Assembly: GCF_031755915.1 (NCBI RefSeq)
Contig: NC_083380.1
Span: forward strand, 32,398,501-32,462,500
From: Ziziphus jujuba
Taxonomy: Eukaryota > Streptophyta > Magnoliopsida > Rosales > Rhamnaceae
DNA length: 64,000 nucleotides
Direction of reading: 5' to 3'
In this document: piece after piece, positions 1-11,578 of the stretch
How the letters are laid out: each line of letters starts with the position of its first letter
How positions within the stretch are numbered: position 1 is the stretch's first letter
Program-made: the position numbers and the translations under genes
Notes under the pieces: generated by a model
Databases searched by the model: none
The model's input: only the letters and a program-made list of their open reading frames with translations
Told to the model about the DNA's origin: nothing

Positions 1-1
1 G

Positions 2-844
2 GCTACTGATCTTCAAATGTTTGCTTTGAAGACACTACAAATACCATTACCAGGGAGGCACCCACCATCTCCTTGTTTATCCAATGGTTCTACTTCAAGA
101 GGGTATGATCATGCTTTCATCTTTGCAAATTATTTATATATTTCTGGAACATCCATCCGTTATATTTTTTCTGGATTCGCTTTGAAAGCTACTTAAGTCT
201 TATTCTAGCATCTGGTCCTTTAATTTAATGCTGTTATATGTGGGCTTTCTCTTACTTGAAATTTGGCAGTTAGTGTATTTTGAACTTTCCTACTACATGT
301 CTCTGAAGTATTGAAAACCACCATTTAACCTTTCTGACTATCCATCTTCACATCTTGCTGATTTGGCCTCACTGATATATTATGCATATCATGCATATAG
401 GTTACATGCGCTAATTCATATTTGTTACTTGATGAGTGAAGGCAAGTGGCTGTGCTTCCATCTAAGGTGTATTAAAAGACATATCCAATAAATTCATGAT
501 TTATATAACTTTTGTTTACTGTTATGGCTATTACATCTGTCTTTTGAACATTTTGGTGAAGCACTGCCTGACGTGTTTTCCACGTTGATGTATGCAACTT
601 TTTCTCACGTTAAAACATTGATTTTCATCCATATTTTTTCAGTCTTCTAAATATAAAGACTAGCCATTTTGTGCTAAAAATAAAGAGGAGGAACACTGGT
701 TATGTTTATTGCTTTTGCTTTCTAACTGCCCAAAACAGTTCATAAAATTTGAAAGAGGGGTCTCGGTTTAGGGAAACCTAAATCATCTAATGACGTGAAT
801 TCTTTTCTTTTTCTGAATGACAGAAGCTTAGAAATATTGCCCAA

Positions 845-897
<53 letters not shown>

Positions 898-2618
898 GAA
901 ACAGTTCCAAATTTATTTCTCATAGTACTAATACAAATAGGGGACTTCTATTTGTGTAATTATCTCTTTTTTTTAAGGGAATTATGCAAAGATGATTCTG
1001 CCTTTCTTTCACTCGTTGCAGCTAATGTTATATCATCTAAAAATATTTAAGAACAGTTATTTTTCTTCTTCTTGTTGAGCTTCAGAAGCTTACATTTATC
1101 ATTCTTTTCTATTAACCTATTGCTTGTTCGTCCGATGTCATCTGTCAAATAACTAATGCATTTTACCATTTCTGAATCTTGTCCTACATTTAAACTTTAA
1201 CGGGGCTGTTAATTCTCTCTTCTTGCTAGTGTTCTAATATTGTAACATAGATCAGGTTCGTTTCTATTTTATTCAGAACGTTTGTGATCCTTTGATATCC
1301 TGGCTTAAGTATGTTCTTACACATCTTTCAACAACACGAGAATTTATGTTTGTATCCTTGTAGTTGAGCATTTATACAAAGCCCTATTTTAAGTATAAAT
1401 AGCCTGATGCATCCTTCTCTGATGTTTAGGTGTGTGATATTATAATTTGGTCAATCATTGATTCTTTCTGGACTTTGGTAAACTTTAGATAACTGCTTGT
1501 TTATTTTGCTCTAAGGCAACTTTTATAGTTCTTAGACACTATATGATAAGTTTCAGTTATGTACCAATTTTTAGTTTTCCCCTCATTGTCGGTTTTCTAG
1601 AAGCTTTATGATTCGTTGTTCTCTATTTAAATAAAAAGCACATATTCTATAAAAGCTCAAAAGCACAGTTGAAAGCACATGTTAAACCTAATGATGTTTT
1701 TTAAACACTTGATGCTTATGCTACCTGAAACAGATGTCTGGAATTGTTAATGGATCCATCTGAAAAGGGCATATGTGCATCAAGATATACAAGAAAACTC
1801 ATCATGTTAAAACTTGTTGCAGGGAAACAAGCACTGAGAAGTCACCCTCAGATTTAGGCCAATCTAATCTGTTGGAACCAATCCAATCTCTACGTTTAAA
1901 ACCCCCCAAAAAGAATGTCTCTCCAGCTATGAGCACTCTGCAGAAGTACTATGGTCTCAGATCTTCTTATCCAAGGGGTGCAGCTGAAGGAACAGAGACA
2001 GAGATGGCAGTTTACAACGCTGTAGGTTCAGAATTTTTAGATGATCGGCTGCTGCCAAAAGCCTCACCGCTTCCGGATCTTGTGGACCACCACCGGAAGT
2101 CAGCAAAGTTCAACAATGGTTTCATGCCTGAGAATGGTGCAGCAGCTGATTACCTGATCCTTTCAGAAGCTGGTGATGGGGAAAGTGAGAAGTCTGATGA
2201 GAAGTCTATGCGAAGGCGTTCGAAAGCTGAAGTTGATTTTGTAGGTGGCACACCAGAAAGGACTTTGAAGGGTGAAAACAGTGTGGGAAGTGGTGGTTTC
2301 TCTGGCTCAGCAGGAAAGAGGCCGAAATCAGCAAGCCGATCAGTGCTTCAGTCTGATACAGAGTCAGCATGGTTGAATCCTATTCCGGTGGGATTAGGTG
2401 ATTCTTTTATCGCAGATGGGACGGTTTCGGTTCGTAAATCATCAAGCACATCAAGCCTAAAAGACCAGGAAAATAGTAATTCTTCATCAGTTTGGCCAAC
2501 ATCAAGATGGAGCTTGAAATCTGACTTGCAAGCTCTATCAACAGCAGCCATTACCATACCAATATTCGATGGCTTACCAAAACCCATAACTGGACGCAGA
2601 AAAGCTGCCCTTGATTAG
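2..2618 (+). CDS. LysM domain-containing protein, 3' part (gene runs off the left edge)
   Basis: Two exons are visible. Exon 2-102 encodes ATDLQMFALKTLQIPLPGRH and PPSPCLSNG, which I recognise as the end of the LysM domain of plant LysM proteins of the At5g08200/At5g23130 type. Its donor is GT at 103. The last exon is 1823-2618 (acceptor AG at 1821-1822). The split glycine codon joins in frame, and the stop is TAG at 2616-2618. The last exon encodes about 264 residues of low-complexity, Ser-rich sequence. It includes the family-like stretches 'PIQSLRLKPP' and 'MSTLQKYYGLR', a basic patch (RRRSKAEV) and a C-terminal ITGRRKAALD. No signal peptide or membrane segment is visible in this part, so it is probably an intracellular LysM protein and not a receptor kinase. 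The 5' exon with most of the LysM fold lies outside the window. The 1.72-kb intron could hide a small exon, but the phase match argues against one. Confidence 0.8.
845..897. repeat. (CT)n-(TA)n compound microsatellite
   Basis: About 35 bp of CT repeat runs directly into about 18 bp of TA repeat, inside the large intron of the LysM gene. It is likely length-polymorphic. I see nothing else in intron 103-1822. Confidence 0.9.
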
Positions 2619-4115
2619 AGTAATTCTTTTGCACATTTTTATATAATCATTTTGTTACTTTTACTTCGATCCAAATGGGGGCTGAAATTTCTCAGCTGGA
2701 CATTCCTCTACAGTCATACATCATATGGTTGCTGTGTGTAATTGAAAGGTGGAAAAATACGTGAGAAAGGAAAAGGGGTTGAAGAAAAAATGGCTAGTTA
2801 AAAGGGTTTACACCCTCAAAAAATGAAGGGCTCAAGTTAATGGGTTTACACCCTCAAAAAATGAAGGGCTCAAGTTAATAATTCCATATTAATTGTATTG
2901 TACTCTAATAGTTATTTGTCTTTAATTATTATTATTTTTTTGTATAGAATAAGTTATTTTTTTATTATTATTGGAAACCTAAAAATTTAGGGTACGATGG
3001 GTGACACTTTTGTTTTCTTTTAATAATAATTTTGAGAAAATCCAAAGTTGTTCTTTGAGGTGTGTTGCCTATGGACTATGACCTTTCAAACCTATTCGAG
3101 TTTGGTGCTATTTTACTATCTGATTTATCTTCGTTTTCAAGTAATCCAGTTTGACGTCCAATAAAAAAAGACAGAAAAATAAAAAGGAAAAATTAAAATT
3201 CTCTTATATTGAAATATTATTGGTGTTTATAATGTGAAATCAAAAAAATTCTCTTAAAACTCTAATCAGGTTTATATATTCAGAAAAAATTATTTATAAT
3301 AAATTTCTATAGAGAAGTGCCTCGTTATGCTGGGATAAGATTCATTTGAAATGCGAAATTGATCTACCATTTGAAATTCAATCCAATCAAATATATTTAG
3401 CCACTATTCGGAATTCAATCCTCTCCATTTTAATTATTTCGAATTTAGCTAAATTTGATTAAGACTATAATCTGAAATAGGCCAGTAGAGTCACATATTC
3501 CAAACAGGCATTCAGCAATATGACTCGAAATTTTTCGAAAGAAAGTTTACTTCTACTCTTTTTTAAGTTGAATTTGTTCAGTTGACGACTTGTTTAGATG
3601 GTTTTATTCACAGCATTTATTCATTTAGATGTGCAAAGGCACTGGTATTACCAGAAAGGAAAAATTGTACCATATTAAATAATAATAATAATAAAAAATA
3701 AATAAATGGAACTGGTATTATCAGAAATAACCAAATCTACAAAAACTTGAAGAACATGTAAAAGAGATTAATAAAAAGATTTTACGTTTTTAACTTTAAT
3801 CTTTCTATCATTGCATTTGCATGTTAAAACTCCATCCAAATAAGTCTCAGCCCATAGAGAAAGACAAAACCGTTTAAATTACTGAGGCAAGAAAAGAAAA
3901 TCTTGCAGAATGGGGTCTAAGGAAAATATTGAAAGATTCAAGAGCACTAATTCCCAAACTCTAGAAGAGGGGAAAAAAAAAAAAAAAAAAAAAAAACAAA
4001 TTACAATTTACTATCTCTAAAATCTACATTCCAAAAGACTATAAGCTCTCATAGTTTTTTCTACCATGTAAGGCCTTATACTTAACCGCAGGAAGAGAGA
4101 GAGAGAGAGAGAGAC
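2619..4115. other. Intergenic region between convergent genes (3' UTR side of both)
   Basis: About 1.5 kb separate the LysM stop from the STT3 stop. The two genes converge, so this interval should hold both 3' UTRs and polyadenylation sites. It is AT-rich and contains a 38-bp direct repeat (2804-2879), a poly-A run near 3970-3996 and a GA microsatellite at 4092-4114 that almost touches the STT3 stop codon. No coding signal was found. Confidence 0.6.
2804..2879. repeat. 38-bp perfect tandem duplication
   Basis: The unit beginning GGGTTTACACCCTCAAAAAA occurs at 2804-2841 and again at 2842-2879 with no differences that I can see. It lies in the presumed 3' UTR or downstream flank of the LysM gene. 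Perfect identity suggests a recent slippage-type duplication. Confidence 0.95.
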
Positions 4116-7100
4116 TCACCACCTATTATTAGGTGGCTTTACTTTATAAATACGAACAATCCAGTTAGATGTTGTAAACGCTTCTTCCAAGTATTCCAGT
4201 TTTATGTCCTTGTTCCCAATTTCGACCCCCCTTGCTCGATCATACCTGTCATCATCCAAAAGACAAGAACAAATTATTTTACCCGTTTTGAAGCCTACTA
4301 ACAAACATATGCTTAAATAAATATGACATCTCTAAACTTTGACAAATGCTCAGAACACATCAACTGTGAAGTAGAAGTCATGATCAATCTATGGATTGGC
4401 ATTACAAGAAAAGAGCCAAATGTTGTCAAAATCATAGAAAATAAAGATTTATTTATCCAGCATGATATTCTGGTCATACATTATGTTTTTATGCAGCTTG
4501 AGACCGTGTATGTGACTGCATAAACACGTGCAAATGCACATATGGACAGTTGCATATTTTATAGAATGAAAATTTTAAGACATTAAACTTACCCAGGGGG
4601 CTTGCCATATTCAGTTGTCAATTCCCCGAAACGATAATAACATAACTTGTACCTAATCACCAAAGAAAAAAAGAAAAATTAGATTATACAAAGTATGCAA
4701 TGTTTTTTATGGCAATAAATTGAGCATGAAATATAATTCTTCAAACCCTCTCCAAACATCTTACATATCCTACTACATTTTAGAACAAAGTAAAAAGTGA
4801 CAAAATGAAAATTATTTTGTCCTATCTCAATACCAAAATAAGACATGTAAAATCCAAAGAGATGTTCACCAACAAGACATTAGTAACTTTTTCAAAGAAA
4901 TTATGGAAACAGAAAAACCGTCTGTGATTCTTTTGAAACCCATCGGTAACATCCCATTCTAAGACACCACCCCACTTCCAGTGGTAGAAAAGCAGAAACT
5001 CTACCATCTTTTTTTTCTCAAAGCCATGTTAGCTTGCATGGGAAGCATTCTAAACAGAATTGGGCCATAACATTTAAAGAACCTTCAACATAGGATCTAA
5101 CTTTTTATCATTATTATAATTATTTTAAAAAGAAGTACATGCAAACATAAGATATATCAATGGTAAAATTCATTTACGGTCAAAAAGCTTTACAGAACAG
5201 CACAAACCAAGTGCAGCGTCCACTTATAAGCATACATCAAAATAGCATCCACATGTATAGATCTATAAATTCTTAGTTGCACCAAGTAACTTACATGAGA
5301 CAGTTCAACATCTTGGGAGCTGCACCTTTGTCAACACGATACTCGCCATTCACAAGGTAATCAGGCTCCTTAATCACCGGAAACACGCCTCCTCCAATTC
5401 TCACCATCCACAGAAATCTAGCATTAAAGTAAATTTGTATTATAATATGATCGATGCAATGACAAAAAACTGAAAAAAATCTGTTGCAATAGTACCACTT
5501 ATATGTCATTAACTTAAAGATGCAACAGTTAAGGATGACCCTATTTCCTAGACAATCACATTCACAATGGACAACTGTTGAGGATTAAGCATGAACTACC
5601 AGCCAGACTAACTGCATACATGCAATCACATGTTTAAACATATATCCACACCAACACAGCAAATGACACACATCTGCATATGAATTATATACCCGCACCT
5701 GATTTCTAGACTCTCTAAATAAACTTAAAAAACTAATGACAGAAACCTTTCTAAAATTTCTTCAAATAATGACATATATTTAAAAAATGATAAAGATGTA
5801 ATTTTATATCGCCTTACTTGTTAATATCATCAGAAGAATAACCAGTAACACCGCCAAATACAACTAATACATAATCCACATCAAGAGATCTCATTATCTC
5901 GATTGCCTCGTGTTCATAAGAGGACATTGCGCGTCCAACAGTAGCAATGTGAGTATTATTCCAGGTGTTGTTATCAACAATAACAGTTCTGTTTCCCATT
6001 GCAGTGATCTGATACCCATAGTCCCACCATGACATCACCTTAGCATCAGGAGGAGTATTCTGACGGAGCCAAAAGTATGCTTCACGGTAATCATCAAAAA
6101 TGACTCTGTTGCCATGGGCACCTCTTGCAGCCAAGACAATTGAGGGAGATGAGTATGCCTCTGATGTGACCCAGGTACAGTGGGTAGCATACTTACTGAG
6201 CAAGTAAAATGCACCAAGAAGTAATGCAATCGCACCGTTTCTTTGGAAAGGCTGAGATTGATCAACTGTAGCCTTTTTGCAGGGGTAAAAAAAAATTGTT
6301 AGAAATTTTACTAATTATAATATCACAAAAACAGATAAAAATAATCAAGCAGGACAGGCATATCTCTCACCTCTAAGTTCATGGTAAGTACAGGTTAAGC
6401 TCCCAGTGAACTTAAATATACATTTTAAATTCTGTCTACATAGATGGAAGAAGTAAGTCTAATGTTCTTACGTTCTTTATTAGTGGTCTAATGTAAAGGG
6501 TTGTTCCATTCATGACCTTTTTGTTTCTTCCCGGTTGATATATTCAAGAAACTTTTATTCTTTCCCAAAACCTCCATGTTAGAGACATGGAGTATTAGGA
6601 ACCAGAAGTGGTGAATTTACATCAAAGAACAGATGGAAATGGGCTACACCCTACCCATATAAACAATGAAATATAATCATGGCATATCATGCTAATAAAA
6701 GAAAAAGGAAAAACATAGCATATAGTGTAAATTCATATATCATAGGGCAGAGATCTCACCTTAGAAGAACCTTTTGAACTACCACTTCCTTTGCTAGAAC
6801 CAGACTGGGGAACCTTGCTCTTTGTCCTTACTAACTGAGTGAGATTCTTTATAGTTGCGGAGACAGCAATTGCACTAATAAGACATACAGCAGGTGTAGC
6901 AACAAGAATCAACCGAACCATGACACCAGCAAAATACATGCTTGTAAGACCGTACATAACTATAAAGATTGTGGCATCTGACAAGCGCTTGAAGCAAAAG
7001 TAGAGACCTGCTGGGAAAAGGAAGAGTAGGATGTGGAAATCAAACATGAATGAGGACCAAGCTGTTGGCTGATGCTCAGACACGGAGGCAATAATTGGAA

Positions 7101-8730
7101 TGTGATCCTTGGCATATGTAGGATCTAGTAGAGAATAGAATCGGCCTGTCCATGGAGAGATATACCCAGATGCAGTGCCAACACCCAAAGCAATAGCACC
7201 CACACCTACTGCAGTGGTCACAGTGATCCTCAAGAAGGCTTGGAATAATTTTGTATCACTTAGCAGGTATCTAACCCAATCTAGAAAGTAGAATACCTAC
7301 ATCAACAATTGGACATAGCAACAAGAAACAATCAGCAAGCCGACCTTAAATTTTAAGGTCATCAACAGTTACCAAAGTAGTAACATTCCAAGTGCAAAAT
7401 AACGCTCACAAACACAAAAGGAAATGACAAACATTCAAAAAAATAATAGTGAAAAAGAAATTTTGATGATTACATATAATGTATTCGTTCCAACAAAACA
7501 CACTTCATCAGAATGAGAAAGCGACCCCAAAAAAAAATAAAAATAGAAAGAAGCAAAACCTGAATCAATAAGAAGACACCCATGGCAGCCATATATATTA
7601 GTAATAAGAAATGCCAAAAAATTTTAAAACAATAGTAAAAAAGCAATTTTGATGATTCTATAAAATACTAATAGTAAAAGGAAATACCAAAATAATAGTA
7701 AAATAGCAATTTAGATGATTATATATAATGCGTTCATTCCAACAAGACAAACTTAATCAGAATGAGAAAGATAAAAAGGCAAAACCTGAATCAAGAAGAA
7801 GACACCCATGGCAGCCATATGCTCCCCAGACTGGACATGCTGAAAACCCACAAACCGAATTTGCATAGCCAACAACATCCCCAGCACATACATACAATTA
7901 TAAGCGACGTACAACCTCATGGAATACCTTCCCGTGATCAAAAGCACCAACACATAAAGCGGAATCAAATTGATAATAAAAACATAACCACCCCAAGCTG
8001 AAACCATGTAAAAGTAGCCAAAAGCCGAAGCCAAAGCCCAAGCAAGCGAACCAGTATTAACAGCCTTCACAAACAAGTAGAAAGTGAACAACAATGCGAA
8101 AATGGCCACACCCTCATTGTCATACGACCCTGCAACCGACCTCGAAATGTAACCAGGGCAGATTGCGATCAATGCAGCAGCAACAAGTCCAGCCCCAGAA
8201 TCCCAAATCTCTTTGCCAAAGAAATATGCAACCAAAGTAGTATTGGAAGCGAAAAACGGCGCCGTTAGGACACAGACCTCACGGATATGAACAGCAAACC
8301 TCAAGAATCGAAGAACCCAGTAGATTATAGCCGCAGTGACCATAAGACCCGGGTAGAGAGTCCCTCCTATGATCCTTCCAAGAGGGTACCAACTTTCAGA
8401 ATCGAACCAATTCCAGAACTCGTAGAAACCCTTCTGGGTCAAGAACAGAGTCGTACGGTAGTTGAAGTAAGGGTCAAATTCATGGATCATGGACTCATAG
8501 CGAAGAACACTGAAGAGACGGGTTATGAAGGCCAAGATGTAGATGAGGCAGAGGATCGAGACCCGGAGCAGGAGTTCCTGTTGCTTGGTCTTGAGCTTCA
8601 AGGTTTTGAATGATAAGCTGCTAAACAGATCGGATTTGAGGTTCAATGGCAATGCGGATGGTGGGGATGAACCGGTCTGGTTCGATCCGGATTTGGCAGT
8701 GCCGTTGGAGGATTCGGGTTTTCCGACCAT
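4116..8730 (-). CDS. STT3B: Oligosaccharyltransferase catalytic subunit STT3 (STT3B-like)
   Basis: This subunit transfers the lipid-linked oligosaccharide to Asn in N-X-S/T sequons in the ER lumen. It is the multispanning catalytic core of the OST complex. Exons by splice site and phase: 8730-7786, 7296-6760, 6272-5818, 5417-5295, 4652-4593, 4245-4116. Together they make 2250 nt, or 749 aa, in line with plant STT3B (about 735 aa). All the signature motifs are present: [33 protein letters not shown] (the sequon-recognition WWDYG) and [11 protein letters not shown]. The N-terminus is hydrophilic and Ser-rich ([10 protein letters not shown]) and precedes the first membrane span ([15 protein letters not shown]), which favours the STT3B over the STT3A type. 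The linker after the last span is rich in GSSKG. The ATG at 8728-8730 is the first in frame. Intron 1 holds a decayed copy of the end of exon 1. The gene looks intact, and no frameshift or stop was seen. Confidence 0.95.
7441..7770. repeat. Decayed duplication of the exon 1 3' end inside STT3 intron 1
   Basis: Intron 1 contains at 7551-7594 a near copy of 7779-7822, that is, of the last codons of exon 1 (GVFFLI) and its donor region. The upstream motif shared at 7441-7521 and 7692-7771 (ending GAATGAGAAAG) is also duplicated. A third weaker copy of the AATAATAGTAAAA part lies at 7620-7710. The offset is 226-250 bp, so the copies have since acquired indels. Confidence 0.8.
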
Positions 8731-9170
8731 GATCGGGAAGTTGAAGAAGGAAAGAGGAACTGGGTCAACGACGATTTGTGGATTTGTGGGTTAAAAACGG
8801 AGACTTTTTTCCATTTGGAACTAAAACCCTAGAGAAATGGGTTTGAATGAGAAAATAAAATGGGAAAAAAGAAAGTGGGGGGATCTGATGGAATTAGAGT
8901 GAAAGCTCTCTGCGATTCCACTGATCTGAGAGAATCCAATCCAAAATGAATGTCCAAGATGATTGAGGTTTTATCCCTCCAGTGAGAGAGAGAGAGAGAG
9001 AGAGAGAGTGTGTGTGTGTGTGTGTGTGTGTGTAGTAGAGGTTTATTCTAGTGGTACCGAGAATCGTAGAGAAAAGAAAAGTCTGCGAGGTTTTTTGGGA
9101 CTCTATGGACTTACATTAGATGGGCCGTACAAGGCTTTTCTTGGGTAGAGTGGATAAGGATGAATTCTGT
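8731..9170. promoter_or_regulatory. 5' flank / 5' UTR of the STT3 gene with GA-GT microsatellite
   Basis: The sequence immediately upstream of the STT3 ATG is less AT-rich than its surroundings, as expected for a 5' UTR and core promoter. It contains a GA run followed by a GT run (about 8983-9033). On the gene's own strand this reads (AC)n then (CT)n, a common plant 5' UTR or core-promoter feature. No TATA box was assigned with confidence. Confidence 0.45.
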
Positions 9171-10426
9171 TTGGCTCGCTAGAAAATTAAATTAAAAAGT
9201 CATTCGATTCGATCCATTCCCAATTGGATGGTGACCCGATACCTCGTTTTGGTGGTGATCTAGAAATAAAGTTACAATGGCATCCCATCAATTTTGCAAA
9301 TTTTACAAATAGGTCTTTTTTGTATTTTGTTTTTGAGAAATTAAATTAAGGAGTCAATTAATTCTCATACTTGTAGCAATAGAGCCTCTTTCATAAGGAT
9401 AATGGATGCAAATGGCCCTTGGATTTGATCCCTTTTGTGTATTTGATTTTTCCTTTTTTTAGCCTCTTGTAATGCCCTCAACTATTTAGCCTAGAAAAAG
9501 CAGGTACAAGCAAGGCATGCAAATGGGCATTGGTGACTATTTCACTATTTACATTTGGCGGTAGGGATTTAAAATGTAAATTTCATATAGGTTAAAGGAT
9601 AATCACGTCAAAATTTAAAATTGTAAATTAAAAATATTGAGAATTGGTACTTAAAAAACCTGCAAAAAATATTTGCATAAAAGTGTTTACTAGTAATAAG
9701 AAAATATTATTTCAAAGCAAAGTAATAAGTAAATATTAAAAAAATTGTTAAAATTAAACTAGATATATATATATATATACATATATTTTAAAATTTTGGC
9801 GTCATTATCCCTTAAACTATATAAAATTTATATTTTGATCTTTCTCATTAAGCCCATACCATGAAATGATCACTAATACCCTTTTATATACCTTGTATAG
9901 TTAAAATCCTTATGCTGCAACACATATTTGAGTATAACAGGCTAAATGCTAAAAAAAAAAAAAAAAAAAAAAAAAAATAAATAAATAAATAAAAATAAAA
10001 GATTAAAAAACCAAAGTGCAAAAAAGGTAAGTTGAAGGGGGGTATGCGCCAATTACACCTTTTGTATTGACTAACTTTTATATAAGAAGTTTTGGAATTA
10101 CAAATAGGCATATACATGAAAGATTAGATTCCTCTAATTATCTAAGTTTTATTTAAGACCCATTTGATAAAATGATAAAGTTAGTGTTTTCACCAGTAGA
10201 TTTCTAGGATACTAAGGATTTTCTAGTAATACAAATATGTCTTTAATTTATTATATAAAATTTAATTTAATTATTTATAAGTTTTAATGTTCTTATTGCT
10301 AACCAAATAAAATAAAAAAGAAAATTTATTCTCATCAAAGTTGGACACTTTTGGAATGGATTCTAAGTTTTTGAAGATTTTATGGCATAAAATAGGTAGT
10401 AAATAGATGACCTTGATTTATTCTTT

Positions 10427-10468
<42 letters not shown>

Positions 10469-11035
10469 TCTATCTTATAATCTAATGACATATGCCATCT
10501 AGAAAATTAAAGGTCAAGATTTATTCGTTTAGCTTTTTTTCCTTTCTTTAACTTCAAATAATTTCATAATTATGATAAATGTTTTAACTAATTAAGACCT
10601 CTACACCTTTTATGTTCTTTTTTTCATTTATTTTTTAGGTGAGTTTTCTTCCCAGCTCCAGCAACATTTTGGGGAAGAAAATCAATAACTCAACATGAAA
10701 TTTCAATAAAAGTTTATCTGTTAGAGATTTGTGTTATACTCTCTCTCTCTTTTTTTTTTTTTAATTTTTTTTCCCTAGGTTTTGTAAGTTGTTAAAATTT
10801 CATATTGATAAATATCAATATTATGATGGAAACTCTTAACAAGTATTTTATGTATCTGACGCTCACAAGGCTGAAAAAAAACATAAAAAATGCTAAGTTG
10901 TTCTATCAAAACATAAACTGCTCAAATCACAATTAGTCGTTTTGTTAATTATTAGTCTTATTTTTTTGGGTGGCTGTATGAAACTTAGATGAGGAAATAA
11001 CAAACAATAGATTCCATAAAAAACCAAAAGGAATA
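9171..11035. other. AT-rich intergenic DNA, nothing recognised
   Basis: It contains a TA-rich run near 9760-9790, a poly-A stretch at about 9949-9976, and a TTA trinucleotide run at about 10434-10469. Reading frames are short and low-complexity. I see no gene, RNA or clear transposon here. Confidence 0.6.
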
Positions 11036-11482
11036 TGAGCATCTCCAAAAAATCCTTTAAAAACCTCATTTTTTCTATTTTAAAATGTTATATCTCATTT
11101 TTATAATGTCAATGGGCTTTTAAATTTAAAAAATAACATAATAAGTGGAGCTGCTAGAGAGCCAAACCCACTCTTAAAGTGTAAAACATTTTACGAACTC
11201 CCCTATAGCCTTATAATTTTCTATGCATAATTTTAATTAATATATTAATTATAATTTCTTATTTCAGTTTTTTTTTTTAAATATTACATTGGTGTAAGGA
11301 GGAGAAAATATGTAAATAATAATTGTTTATAGGAAAATATAAATTTAATAAGTTTTTGTACATAATACTATTAGATTTGGATAAAAAATCTTACTTTTTA
11401 TTTTTTCAAAATGCTCTCTATTTGGACAATTGTTTAATTCATGCTCTTTAAAATAAAAAGCACCGTTAAAGGTGCTCTTAAC
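11036..11482. mobile_element. Candidate MITE with GAGCAYCT-type ends
   Basis: The left end reads GAGCATCTCCAAAAAATCC, and the right end read on the other strand starts AAGAGCACCTTTAACGG. Such GAGCATCTCCAA-like inverted ends bound a common class of plant MITEs. The interior is AT-rich and non-coding. I could not define a target-site duplication, so the boundaries are approximate. Confidence 0.35.
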
Positions 11483-11533
11483 AGATTGAAAAAAAAAAGA
11501 GCTTGTTTTATATATCAATTGCTTTTATTGCCA

Positions 11534-11578
<45 letters not shown>

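Noticed and set aside
7762..8794. Plus-strand open frames of up to 108 codons
   Set aside because: They are antisense to STT3 exon 1, whose minus-strand frame has all the family motifs.
8963..9148. Frame with RERERERVCVCVCV
   Set aside because: It is translation of the GA/GT microsatellite in the STT3 5' flank.
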